DNA from: DATBLE01 sp963775695
Lineage (GTDB): Bacteria > Actinomycetota > Thermoleophilia > Gaiellales > Gaiellaceae
Assembly: GCA_963775695.1 (NCBI GenBank)
Contig: CAVZJU010000001.1
Coordinates: forward strand, 124,001 to 188,000
Reading direction: 5' to 3'
Length of the DNA: 64,000 bases
Shown: one piece after another, positions 17,077 to 25,193 of the stretch
How the letters are laid out: each line of letters opens with the position of its first letter
Position numbering within the stretch: the stretch's first letter is position 1
Program-made: the position numbers and the translations under genes
The notes under the pieces: generated by a model
The model's input: the letters and a program-made list of their open reading frames with translations, nothing else
What the model was told of the DNA's origin: nothing
Database searches by the model: none

Positions 17077-17111
17077 GTCTCGGGGACTGGATTCATCCTG
17101 TCCCCCGAGAC
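17077..17111. other. Hairpin in the helicase 5' leader
   Basis: GTCTCGGGGAC and GTCCCCCGAGAC pair with one bulge around a 12-base loop. The element lies 13 bases before the helicase start on the minus strand, in the 87-base gap after the beta-propeller gene. It could influence translation or be one of the small palindromic repeats of this genome. Confidence 0.45.
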
Positions 17112-17151
17112 CTTAGTTCTGCGGTCCGCCGACCTTCGTGCCGGAACCGTT

Positions 17152-17823
17152 TCAGTCGCCGATCGCCAGCTGGACCCGGTCGGTCGGCGACACCGCGACG
17201 GCGAGCGGCGGGTTCGCGAGCCGCACCGACTTGTCGACCTGCTTCGTCTTCGGGTCGATCCGGATCACCTTGCCGCTGCGCCTGCTGACGACCCACACGT
17301 AGCCGGCGCCGGTGGCGATCGCGGAGGGCTGGTCGTTCAGCCCGAGCGTCTCGATCTTCGAGCCGACGATCGGCACACGCGTGATCGAGCCGTTACCGGC
17401 GTTCGCGACCCAGGCCGCGCCGAAGCCGATCGCGACGGCGACCGGATCGGTGCCGACCACTTCCTCGCGGAAGACCCGCTTCGACACCGGGTTGGTCGCG
17501 ATCAGTCGGTTGTTCGGGGAGTCGACCGTCCAGACGAGTCCCGCGCCACGGACGACGCGCGGCGGCTGCGGGCGGGGCCCGCGCGGGTTGGCCAGCGTGT
17601 CCAGCGTCTCGGCGTCCAACACGAGCAGCGAGTTCGGCTCGACCCTGCGAGGCGCGCCGCCGATCACGAACCGCAGGTCGAGCGCGGCGGCGACGATCCC
17701 GCCGACGAAGATCAGCGCGAGCAGGATCGACAGCCGCTTGCGCGTCAGACGCGTCGGCTGCCGCGCCAGGCCGTTGCCCGAGGCGTCAGCCGACGCGGTC
17801 TTCGACAACGGCGGCGCCGGCAC
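17152..17823 (-). CDS. Membrane-anchored beta-propeller-like (YVTN/PQQ-type) protein
   Basis: 223 residues. A single N-terminal membrane helix (LSILLALIFVGGIVAAAL) follows a cytoplasmic tail. The outside part has three or four repeats of about 40 residues with the pattern G-x-x-W-V-x-N/S...I-x-P (AGLVWTVDSPNNRLIATNP, GAAWVANAGNGSITRVP, GYVWVVSRRSGKVIRIDP), typical of virginiamycin-B-lyase/YVTN-type propeller blades. It is too short for a full propeller, so it may oligomerise. It overlaps the end of the sugar-epimerase gene by about 38 bases. Confidence 0.6.
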   Translation of the reverse strand: MPAPPLSKTASADASGNGLARQPTRLTRKRLSILLALIFVGGIVAAALDLRFVIGGAPRRVEPNSLLVLDAETLDTLANPRGPRPQPPRVVRGAGLVWTVDSPNNRLIATNPVSKRVFREEVVGTDPVAVAIGFGAAWVANAGNGSITRVPIVGSKIETLGLNDQPSAIATGAGYVWVVSRRSGKVIRIDPKTKQVDKSVRLANPPLAVAVSPTDRVQLAIGD

Positions 17824-19669
17824 GGCGCGGTTCCTTCATCATCGCCGCGAGCCTGGCAACCAGCTCCAGGGTCTCGCTGTCGGCGACCAGACGCTCCAGC
17901 TCGCCGAGCTCGTCGTCGAGCCAGACGGCGTCGATCGGCGGCCGCGTGACCGAGAGGATCTTGGGGTGCGGCGTGGGGCCGACGGTCTCGCCGTCTCCCC
18001 ACAGCTCCTCGTGCAGCTTCTCTCCAGGGCGGACACCGGTGAACTCGATCGCGACGTCGCGCTCGGGCTCCTTGCCGGACAGCCGGATCATGTTCTTCGC
18101 CAGCTCCACGATCGAGACGGGGTCACCCATGTCGAGCACGAACACCTGGCCGTTGCGACCGATGGAACCGGCCTGGACGATCAGCGAGACCGCCTCCGGG
18201 ATCGTCATGAAGAATCGGGTCATGTCCGGATGGGTGACGCCGACGGGGCCGCCGCGCTCGATCTGGCGCCGGAAGATGGGGATCACGCTGCCCGACGAGC
18301 CGAGCACGTTGCCGAAGCGTACGGCGACGAAACGCGTCGGAACGTCGTCCCGCGCCCCGTACCCCTCGACGATCCACTCGCAGAGCGCCTTCGACTGGCC
18401 CATCACCGTCTTCGGGTTCACCGCCTTGTCGGTCGACACGAGGACGAAGCGGTCGACGCCGAACTCCACTGCCACCTCGGCCATCACCTTCGTCGCCAGC
18501 GTGTTGTTGCGGACCGACTCGAGCGGGTTGGCCTCCATCAGCGGCACGTGCTTGTACGCGGCGGCATGGAAGACGACTGCGGGCGTGTAGCGCTCGAAGA
18601 CGCGGCGCATCCGTGCCTTGTTGCCGGCGTCGGCGAGCACCGGCACGCTCGGCGCGAACCCGCGCTCGGAGACCAGCTCGCGCTCGATCTCGAACAGCGG
18701 CGTCTCGCCCTGGTCGACCAGGATCAGGCGCTTGCAGCCGATGCGCGCGATCTGCCGGCAGAGCTCGGAGCCGATCGAGCCCCCGGCGCCGGTGACGAGG
18801 ACGGTGGCGTCGGCGATGTACGACGCGACAGCGTGCAGGTCGACCTCGACCGGCTCCCGGCCGAGCACGTCCTCCACCTGCACCGCCCTGATCTGCCCGG
18901 CGAGGTTCAGATCGCCGGAGATCAGCTCGTAGATCCCCGGCAGCGTCTTGACCGGAACGGCCGCCCGGCGGGTGATGTCCACCACACGCTGGCGCACCGA
19001 GCCCGACGCGGAGGGAATCGCGATCAGCACCTCGTCCGGGCGGTTCTCGCCGAGGATCCGCGGCAGCTCGTCCGTCGTTCCGAGCACACGCACGTTGTGC
19101 AGGCGGAGGTTCTTCTTGCGCGGATCGTCGTCGACGAGGCCGATCGGCGTATAGCCGAGCGCCGGATTCTTCAGCATCTCCTTGACGATCAGCTGCGACG
19201 CGTCGCCGGCACCGACGACGATCACCTCCTTGCCGCGCGCGACCAGGCCGCGGCCGGTCGGCCGCTCCATCACCGTCCGTGCGAGCATGCGCGCGCCGGC
19301 GACGAACGCGAGCAGGAGCAGCCAGTCCATCACCGCGACCGAACGTGGCAGCCGCACCTGCGCGACGGGATCGGCGAAGTAGACGACGATCGACGAGACG
19401 AGGCAGGCGACGGTGACGCCCCGCGCGGCGCCCCACATGTCGCGGGTCGAGACGTACCGCCACCAGCGGTTGTAGAAGCCGAAGAGGAAGAAGACCGCGA
19501 CCTGGATCAGGATCACGATCCAGATCGTCTTGGTGAAGAGCGTGTGGTAGTAGGGCGGGACCTGCGGATCGAAGCGCAGCCGGAAGGCGAGGTACCACGC
19601 GACGGCGCACAGGCAGGCGTCGACGGCGAGCTGCCAGAGGCGATGCCGGTTGATCGGCAGGTGCTTCAG
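17786..19669 (-). CDS. Membrane-bound nucleotide-sugar 4,6-dehydratase (CapD/PglF/WbpM-like)
   Basis: About 627 residues. Four or five N-terminal membrane helices (WQLAVDACLCAVAWYLAF onward) are followed by a CoA-binding-like Rossmann domain (VIVVGAGDASQLIVKEML) and then a full SDR domain with VTGAGGSIGSELCRQIA, FHAAAYKHVPLME, LVSTDKAVNPKTVMGQSK and VRPGEKLHEEL. The family dehydrates UDP-GlcNAc for surface-sugar synthesis. No ATG/GTG/TTG is seen at a sensible place; a CTG at 19669 overlaps the upstream aminotransferase stop as CTGA and fits the tetranucleotide pattern seen elsewhere here. The downstream aminotransferase logic (dehydrate, then aminate) matches its neighbour. Confidence 0.85.
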   Translation of the reverse strand: MKHLPINRHRLWQLAVDACLCAVAWYLAFRLRFDPQVPPYYHTLFTKTIWIVILIQVAVFFLFGFYNRWWRYVSTRDMWGAARGVTVACLVSSIVVYFADPVAQVRLPRSVAVMDWLLLLAFVAGARMLARTVMERPTGRGLVARGKEVIVVGAGDASQLIVKEMLKNPALGYTPIGLVDDDPRKKNLRLHNVRVLGTTDELPRILGENRPDEVLIAIPSASGSVRQRVVDITRRAAVPVKTLPGIYELISGDLNLAGQIRAVQVEDVLGREPVEVDLHAVASYIADATVLVTGAGGSIGSELCRQIARIGCKRLILVDQGETPLFEIERELVSERGFAPSVPVLADAGNKARMRRVFERYTPAVVFHAAAYKHVPLMEANPLESVRNNTLATKVMAEVAVEFGVDRFVLVSTDKAVNPKTVMGQSKALCEWIVEGYGARDDVPTRFVAVRFGNVLGSSGSVIPIFRRQIERGGPVGVTHPDMTRFFMTIPEAVSLIVQAGSIGRNGQVFVLDMGDPVSIVELAKNMIRLSGKEPERDVAIEFTGVRPGEKLHEELWGDGETVGPTPHPKILSVTRPPIDAVWLDDELGELERLVADSETLELVARLAAMMKEPRRAGAAVVEDRVG

Positions 19670-20748
19670 CGGGCCGCCCCCACGGCGATGGTGTCCCGGA
19701 CGACGCTCACCACCCGCTCCTGGGTCGCCTCGTCGATCCCCGCCCACATCGGGAGAGCGAGGTTCTCGCGCGCAGCCCGCTCGGTCTCCGGCAACGATCC
19801 CGGCTCCCAGCCGAGGAAGCGCAGAGCGGGCTGGAGGTGCAGCGGCGTGACGTAGTAGGAGGCGCAGGAGACCCCGGCGCCGGTCAGCGCCTCGGCGATG
19901 CGGTCACGGTCGGGCGAGCGGACCACGTACATGTGGTACACGTGCCTGCCGTCGTCCACGGGCGGCTCGCAGACCTCGCCGAGGCCGAGCGCCACATACC
20001 TGGACGCCGCCTCACGCCGTGAGCCGTTCCACCCGTCGAGCCGCGGCAAAAAGAGCCGCAGCGCGGCCGCCTGCAGCTCGTCGAGCCTCGAGTTGAAGCC
20101 GATCAGGTGGAAGTCCTTCTTGTCGCGCGAGCCGTGGAAGCGGAGCAGCCTCACGCGCTCGCCCAGCTCGGTATCGGTGGCGGCGACGAGGCCGCCGTCG
20201 CCCAGCGCGAACAGGTTCTTCGTCGGGAAGAAGCTGAAGGTCGAGGCGGCGCCGGTGGTCGCGATGCCGGCGGCGCCGAAAGCCTGGGCCGCGTCCTCGA
20301 CGATCGGGACGCCGAGCGCGGCGAGCTCGGCCAGCGGCGCGGGCCGCCCGAACAGGTGCACCGGCATGATCGCCCTGGTGTGCGTGGTGATCCGGGCGGC
20401 GACGTCCTCGGGGTCGAGATTGAGCGTGGCGGGGTCGATGTCGGCGAAGACCGGTGTGGCGCCGGCCTGGACGATCGCCTCCGCGGTCGCGTAGAAGGTG
20501 AACGAGGGGCAGATCACCTCGTCGCCGGGCTCGATCCCCATCGCACGGAGGACGAGCACGATCGCGTCGGTGCCGTTGCCTACCCCGATCGCGGTCGGCA
20601 CGCCGAGGTAGGCGGCCGCCTCCTCCTCGAACGCGGACACGTTCGGCCCGAGGATGAACCGCCCGGACTCCAGCACCTCGCCGAGGCGCTCCTTCAACTC
20701 GGGGATCAGGGGCGCGTACTGCGCCTTGACGTCAACGAGCGGAATCAT
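19666..20748 (-). CDS. DegT/DnrJ/EryC1/StrS family sugar aminotransferase
   Basis: 360 residues. It is a PLP-dependent fold type I enzyme that aminates keto-sugars. Visible motifs: MIPLVDVKAQYAPL at the start, GVGNGTDAIVLVLRA (PLP phosphate site), SFTFYATAEAI, VPIVEDAAQAFGA with the cofactor-contacting aspartate, and SFFPTKNLFALGDGG, which holds the Schiff-base lysine. It overlaps DedA upstream by 17 bases and the dehydratase downstream by four. With that dehydratase it could make an amino-deoxy sugar for glycans. Confidence 0.92.
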   Translation of the reverse strand: MIPLVDVKAQYAPLIPELKERLGEVLESGRFILGPNVSAFEEEAAAYLGVPTAIGVGNGTDAIVLVLRAMGIEPGDEVICPSFTFYATAEAIVQAGATPVFADIDPATLNLDPEDVAARITTHTRAIMPVHLFGRPAPLAELAALGVPIVEDAAQAFGAAGIATTGAASTFSFFPTKNLFALGDGGLVAATDTELGERVRLLRFHGSRDKKDFHLIGFNSRLDELQAAALRLFLPRLDGWNGSRREAASRYVALGLGEVCEPPVDDGRHVYHMYVVRSPDRDRIAEALTGAGVSCASYYVTPLHLQPALRFLGWEPGSLPETERAARENLALPMWAGIDEATQERVVSVVRDTIAVGAAR

Positions 20749-21406
20749 GGGCACGGGTGCGCTTCCTGAAGACGTGGCGGTACAGGAACCAGGCCGCGGC
20801 GAAGCAGACCGCGACGACGACAGCGTAGTCCACCCAACGGAAATCCTCGTGTACCCGTCGGTAGCCGGTTCCGACACCCCAGCCGATCCCCGCGAAGGCG
20901 AACGCCCAGATCGCCGAGCCCGCGAGCGTCAGCAACGTGTACCGGCCGAAGGGCGCACGGAAGACACCGGCGGGGATCGAGATGAACGAGCGGATCAGCG
21001 GCGTGACCCGCCCGAGGAAGACGGCCGCGTCGCCGCGGCGGTCGAACCACTCCTCGGCCCGGGCGAAGTTCTGGGGTGTGAGGTGCAGCCAACGGCCGCG
21101 GCCCTCGATCAGCGGCCTGCCGCCGTACGCGCCGATCCCCCAGCCCACGATCGACCCCAGCAGGTAGCCGAGCGTCCCGGCGAGCGAGACGGCGACGTAG
21201 CCCCAGAAGGGCGAGTCGATCGTGTGCCCGAAGAGGACGACCTGGCTGCCCGGGATGGCGCCGCCCGCCAGGGCGCCGCCGTAGACCATCACCAGCTCGC
21301 TCGCCGCCGGAAAGACCGCGTCGACGGCCATCAGCCCGAAGACGGCGTAGAGGCCGTGGTTTCCGACGAAGGAGGTGACGCTGTGCGTGACGGAGGCGAG
21401 CAGCAC
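20732..21406 (-). CDS. DedA (SNARE-associated/VTT) family membrane protein
   Basis: 224 residues with four to five membrane segments. The family signature F-x-G-R-x(n)-P-x-x-R is seen as VFLGRVTPLIRSFISIPAG, with the preceding EEWFDRRGDAAVF. A second conserved portion is GHTIDSPFWGYVAVSLAGTLGYLLGS. DedA proteins are undecaprenyl-phosphate/lipid flippases or proton-coupled envelope proteins, consistent with the surrounding glycan genes. It is the first gene of this operon; a 128-base gap separates it from the transposase element. Confidence 0.88.
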   Translation of the reverse strand: MLLASVTHSVTSFVGNHGLYAVFGLMAVDAVFPAASELVMVYGGALAGGAIPGSQVVLFGHTIDSPFWGYVAVSLAGTLGYLLGSIVGWGIGAYGGRPLIEGRGRWLHLTPQNFARAEEWFDRRGDAAVFLGRVTPLIRSFISIPAGVFRAPFGRYTLLTLAGSAIWAFAFAGIGWGVGTGYRRVHEDFRWVDYAVVVAVCFAAAWFLYRHVFRKRTRAHDSAR

Positions 21407-21439
21407 GGGCGCCGGCGAGTCTACTTCGCCGCCGCGAGA

Positions 21440-21465
21440 GACTGACCCCGAAGGGGTCTGTCCCC
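21440..21465. repeat. Left REP-like flank of the transposase
   Basis: 26 bases beginning GACTGACCCC and ending TCTGTCCCC, with a 6-bp hairpin (GACCCC/GGGGTC) around GAA. It is the inverted counterpart of 21986-22011, about 70 bases upstream of the transposase start. Confidence 0.8.
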
Positions 21466-21534
21466 ACCGAAAACGTGTGACGATTCCGTGCCGATCGCAA
21501 GAGCGACACCCGCGAGCCGCTAGCTTCGGTCGAA

Positions 21535-21975
21535 GTGCCGAGACAGCCGCGGAGCCTCCTGCCGGACGGAATCTTCCACGTCACCGCCCGAGCCGTTGCC
21601 GACGAGCCGCTGTTCGTGGACGACCACGACCGCAAGCGCTTCTTCTGGCTGCTCGACCGGTTCTGCGGCGAATACGACATCCAGCGTCTGGCCTACTGCT
21701 TGATGGGGACGCATTGCCACCTCCTCGAAGGAAGGGCGGGGGATCTCTCCCGGCTCATGCATCGCCTGAACAGCCGCTACGCCCAGCGCTTCAACGAACG
21801 TCACAACCGTTATGGCCATCTCTTCGGGGAGCGATACACCGTGCGCGTGATCCAGGACGAAGAGCAGCTCGCGGACACGTACGCGTACATCGACGCCAAT
21901 CCCCGGCAGGCAGGTCTTTGTCGGTGGGACGAGCGCTGGCCCTGGAGCTGGGCTGACATTCCATCCGCGGCGTAG
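21535..21975 (+). CDS. REP-associated tyrosine transposase (RAYT, Y1_Tnp family)
   Basis: 146 residues from a GTG. The N-terminal GIFHVTARAVADEPLFVDD matches the Y1_Tnp opening, the metal-binding HUH motif is MGTHCHLLE (~residue 63), and candidate catalytic tyrosines are in HNRYGHLFGERYTVRVI with the family's usual YIDANPRQAGL near the C-terminus. These enzymes cut single-stranded REP sequences. Length and order are complete, so the gene may be active. The palindromic flanks support function, though mobility is not shown. Confidence 0.9.
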   Translation: MPRQPRSLLPDGIFHVTARAVADEPLFVDDHDRKRFFWLLDRFCGEYDIQRLAYCLMGTHCHLLEGRAGDLSRLMHRLNSRYAQRFNERHNRYGHLFGERYTVRVIQDEEQLADTYAYIDANPRQAGLCRWDERWPWSWADIPSAA

Positions 21976-21985
21976 ACCAGCCTGC

Positions 21986-22011
21986 GGGGACAGACCCCTT
22001 CGGGGTCAGTC
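21986..22011. repeat. Right REP-like flank of the transposase
   Basis: Exact reverse complement of the left flank at 21440-21465. It begins GGGGACAGACCCC and lies 10 bases after the transposase stop, within the 64-base gap before the end of mqnC. Confidence 0.8.
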
Positions 22012-22039
22012 CCTACGGAGAACGGCGCCGGCGCCCGGC

Positions 22040-23083
22040 CTACGGAACGAGTGCGGGCGGGCGCTCGGCCCGGCGGTACTCGACCGTGTAGCCGAGCCGA
22101 CGGGGGATCTCCAGCAGGCGGTCGAGGTCGAGGTCGATGCGAGCGCCGGCCTTCTGCGTGACCTCGTCCTCGATCGGCAGGTCGAAGTCGTCGGCGCCGA
22201 AGTCGAGCGCGCGGAACGCCTCCTCGTTCTGCGTCAGGACCGACGTCCGGACATGCTCGACGTTGTCGAGGAAGATCCGGCTGAGGGCGATCCAGCGCCG
22301 GTACTCGTGCGACGACACCTCCTCGCCGCCGAGCGCCGTCCCGTACGGCATGTACGTCCAACAGAGGAAGGAGAACAGCCCCTCGTACCCGTCTCGCAGG
22401 CAGGCGTCCTGGAAGTCGCGTGTCCGCTGGAGATGCTCGAGCCGCTCGTCGAGGGTCTCGTCGAAACCGATCACCATCGTCGCGGTCGTCCGCATCCCGC
22501 TCTCGACGATCGCCCGCTGCGCCTCGAAGTAGTCGGCCACCGTGTACTTCCACTTGGCGTGCCGCTTCCGGAAGTCCTCGGTGAGGATCTCGCTGCCGCC
22601 GCCCGTGACCCAGTGGACGCCCGCGTCGCGCAGGCGCGCCGCCGCCTCCGCGTACGAAAGGCCGGCCCGGTCGGCAAGGAAGACGAACTCGGCGACCGTG
22701 AGCGCGTAGAACTCGACCGTCTCGCCGTACCGCTCGCGCACGGCACGGAACAGGTCGCAGTAGTAGTCGAGCGGCAGCCGCGGGTTGAAGCCGCCGTTGA
22801 ACCCGACCAGGTCGCCGCCCAGCTCGACCAGCTCGTCGATCTTCGCGAACACGTCCTCGCGCGAGAGCACGTAGCCGCCGTCCTGGTTGGGTAGGACGTA
22901 GAACGCGCAGTAGTCGCATTGCGCGACACAGACGTTCGTGTAGTTGACGATCCGCATGACCATGTAGGTGGCGTGATCGGGGCGATGCCATAGCGCCCGC
23001 GCCGCCTGCGCCCGCGAGATCAGCTCGTCGTCGCTCGCCTCCAGCCAGAGCCGCCGCGCCTCGTCGACGTCGACCCGCGTCAC
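22040..23083 (-). CDS. mqnC: Cyclic dehypoxanthinyl futalosine synthase (radical SAM)
   Basis: 347 residues from a GTG at 23083 (GTGA overlap with the upstream gene). The radical SAM cluster motif CxxxCxYC is present as CVAQCDYCAFY near residue 56, followed by GGDLVGFNGGFNP, TGGGSEILTEDFRKRH and SFLCWTYMPYGTAL. It performs the radical cyclisation step of the futalosine menaquinone pathway. It ends the respiratory quinone cluster. The alternative assignment, aminofutalosine synthase MqnE, is closely related; the sequence features I recall favour MqnC. Confidence 0.85.
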   Translation of the reverse strand: MTRVDVDEARRLWLEASDDELISRAQAARALWHRPDHATYMVMRIVNYTNVCVAQCDYCAFYVLPNQDGGYVLSREDVFAKIDELVELGGDLVGFNGGFNPRLPLDYYCDLFRAVRERYGETVEFYALTVAEFVFLADRAGLSYAEAAARLRDAGVHWVTGGGSEILTEDFRKRHAKWKYTVADYFEAQRAIVESGMRTTATMVIGFDETLDERLEHLQRTRDFQDACLRDGYEGLFSFLCWTYMPYGTALGGEEVSSHEYRRWIALSRIFLDNVEHVRTSVLTQNEEAFRALDFGADDFDLPIEDEVTQKAGARIDLDLDRLLEIPRRLGYTVEYRRAERPPALVP

Positions 23084-24399
23084 ACCGGCACCGCCTCGGG
23101 GGCAAGCACGTCCATGAAGGAGCTGACGGAGAAGACCGCGTTGCCGGCGCCGGGCTTGCCGTAGCCCGGAGGTGGGCGGAGGCCGTGGCGCTCGAGCGTC
23201 TCGCGGTACGCCTCGAGCAGCCTCACGTGGTATTCGAGCGGCGCGCCCTCCGGGTTGTCGCGGCCGAGCGGCGTCGTCGGCTCGGGGCACCAGGTGGTGA
23301 AGCGCGGCGTGATCCCGCGGCTCATGAAGAAGTCGAGGCCCTCGACGGTGCTGGCGATCGCCTCGTCCACCGTGGCGAACCCGAACGGCCGGGCGAGCTC
23401 GATCCCGGCGACGAAGTTCGGGATCACGTGGCGCGGGCCGAACACCTCCGCCGCGTCGAGGATCCGCCGGTGCCACTCGCTTCTCCCCACGTAGCGCTCC
23501 TTCCCCGGGCAGATGATCGAGAAGAGGCGCGCATCCCAGACCTCGTAGTTCGGGTGGTAGATCGAGATCCCGTAGTCCTTGTAGCGCTGGACGTCCTCGC
23601 GCGGCAGCGCCTGCGCGACCACCTTGCCGATCCACCGGCCGGGGAAGCGCTCCTCGATCGCCTGCGCGTAGCGGCCGTAGAAGTCGGCCTCGGCCAGGCC
23701 GTCGACCGTGCTCGTCACCGAGCCGCCGGTGAGCGTGTATGCGTGCGACACCCCGTCGTCGTGCTCGTCGACGATCGTGAGCGCCTCGAGCACGTCCTCG
23801 ACCGGCTTGATCCCCGTGTACGGCCGCCCGGCCCGCTTGTGAGAACGCCAGTTGTGGTTGATGTCGCAGAAGCGACACTCCTCCTTGGCGCCGAAGTACT
23901 GGCAGAGCCGGAGCACCGTGAGGTAGATCAGGTAGCCCCACTGGATCGTCGGCGCCGTCTCCATCACCGTCTTGCCGTTCGCCAGCATGTGCCGGTAGTA
24001 CGGCGGCATCGGCGGCGGCTCGACGTCCGCGACCTCCCGAGCCTCCAGCGTCAGCCGCCGACCGACGACGCGGTACGGCGAGGCCGGGTTGACCCGCACC
24101 GAGACGATCGTCCGGCGGAGACCCCAGGGGCCGCCCGAGAGCGCAATCTCCTCCGGCGGCCGGCGCGAGGCCGCCTCCCCGAGCTCGGCCAGCGGCTTCT
24201 GGTCGAACGAGAAGATGAAGTACGACTTCGGTTTGATCTCACCGTCGAGGTTGTCGCTCAGCGCCGAGTCGTCGAAGGCAATTCCGGTCCTGAGCAGGTC
24301 CTCCTTCAGCACCGCCTCGGCGGGCACGCCGGGGTGGCGCTCGATCAGCGACTCGACCAGCGCGGTGCGCGAGCCGACGCCGGCGGCTTCGTCGCTCAC
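23080..24399 (-). CDS. Unusual radical SAM-like protein of the menaquinone cluster (CX8CX2C)
   Basis: 439 residues, GTG start, sandwiched between mqnA and mqnC with four-base overlaps on both sides. The likely cluster ligands are in LCQYFGAKEECRFCDINHN near residue 165-180, spaced CX8CX2C rather than the canonical CX3CX2C. A TLTGGSVTST segment could be the SAM-contacting loop, and GISIYHPNYEVWD plus RFTTWCPEPTTPLGRDN suggest a TIM-barrel core. It is not a recognisable MqnE. Its position implies a role in the same pathway, possibly replacing a missing step such as aminofutalosine synthesis. This is inference. Confidence 0.65.
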   Translation of the reverse strand: MSDEAAGVGSRTALVESLIERHPGVPAEAVLKEDLLRTGIAFDDSALSDNLDGEIKPKSYFIFSFDQKPLAELGEAASRRPPEEIALSGGPWGLRRTIVSVRVNPASPYRVVGRRLTLEAREVADVEPPPMPPYYRHMLANGKTVMETAPTIQWGYLIYLTVLRLCQYFGAKEECRFCDINHNWRSHKRAGRPYTGIKPVEDVLEALTIVDEHDDGVSHAYTLTGGSVTSTVDGLAEADFYGRYAQAIEERFPGRWIGKVVAQALPREDVQRYKDYGISIYHPNYEVWDARLFSIICPGKERYVGRSEWHRRILDAAEVFGPRHVIPNFVAGIELARPFGFATVDEAIASTVEGLDFFMSRGITPRFTTWCPEPTTPLGRDNPEGAPLEYHVRLLEAYRETLERHGLRPPPGYGKPGAGNAVFSVSSFMDVLAPEAVPV

Positions 24400-25193
24400 G
24401 CCGGCACCTCGTCGTGGACGAAGCGCAGCTCGGGCACCTCGTCCAGCTCGCCGACGTCGCGGGCCATCTCCAGGAACGTGAACAGCCCCGCGCGCTCGCG
24501 CGGCCCGAAGCGGTAGCGCAGCTTCTCGAAGTAGCGCGCGAGGAACCCCGCGGGGTAGCCGTAGCGCTCGCTCGACTCGTAGGCCAGCTGCTCGGGCTCG
24601 GCACGTGCGCGCCGCACGGAGTCGACGAGAGCATCCTCCAGCGCGGCCATTCCCGGCGCCACCGGCTCGCGCGCCGCGAACACGGCGAAGACCATCGGCA
24701 GGCCGGTGCGCTCCAGCCAGAGCCGGCCGAGGTCGTAGTGCGGCGTGGGGTCCTCGAAGGCGCTCTTCAGCGCGGCGTCGCCGATCAGCAGCTTGGCGTC
24801 GGCCTCCTCGCCGAGCGGCACGTGGTCCGCTTCGGGGATCAGCACCCTGGTCAGGACGACCGAGGTCGCGCTCTCGGGCGTGACCGCCACCCGCCGCACC
24901 TGCTCGAGCGGGATCTTGGAGACGAGCTGGATCGAGTCGACGGCGCCCTCGGACGAGACGCAGAGCCGGGGGAGAACCCGCAGGCGGTCGGCGTCGCGCG
25001 CCCAGGCGATCGACGAGATCGGCGCCAGGTCGAGCTCGCCGCCGATGAGGCGTGCGTTCAACTCGGTCGGAACGCCGCCGACCTCATCGACCTCGTGGTC
25101 GAGCCGGTAGAAGACCGGCGCCATGTTCACGTAGGAGATGCGCCCCAACCGAAGGTGTCCCTGCCGGTCCTCCGGCGTCTGCTCAGGACTCAC
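24396..25193 (-). CDS. mqnA: Chorismate dehydratase (futalosine pathway)
   Basis: 265 residues from a GTG at 25193. LRLGRISYVNMAPVFY near the start is the family opening, followed by NARLIGGELDLAPISSIAWARDAD and LLIGDAALKSAF. It has the periplasmic-binding-protein fold and removes water from chorismate to give 3-enolpyruvyl-benzoate, the committed step of futalosine-dependent menaquinone synthesis. It overlaps the polyprenyl synthase stop by 11 bases and the radical SAM gene by four. Confidence 0.92.
   Translation of the reverse strand: MSPEQTPEDRQGHLRLGRISYVNMAPVFYRLDHEVDEVGGVPTELNARLIGGELDLAPISSIAWARDADRLRVLPRLCVSSEGAVDSIQLVSKIPLEQVRRVAVTPESATSVVLTRVLIPEADHVPLGEEADAKLLIGDAALKSAFEDPTPHYDLGRLWLERTGLPMVFAVFAAREPVAPGMAALEDALVDSVRRARAEPEQLAYESSERYGYPAGFLARYFEKLRYRFGPRERAGLFTFLEMARDVGELDEVPELRFVHDEVPA

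Larger units (their letters stand above)
21440..22011 (+). mobile_element. REP-associated tyrosine transposase unit (REPtron-like)
   Basis: A Y1-transposase gene (21535-21975) is bracketed by two 26-bp sequences that are exact reverse complements of each other (21440-21465 and 21986-22011). Each contains an internal GACCCC-GAA-GGGGTC hairpin. No target duplication is expected for this family. The unit lies between two convergently ending operons and does not disrupt a gene I recognise. Confidence 0.8.
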
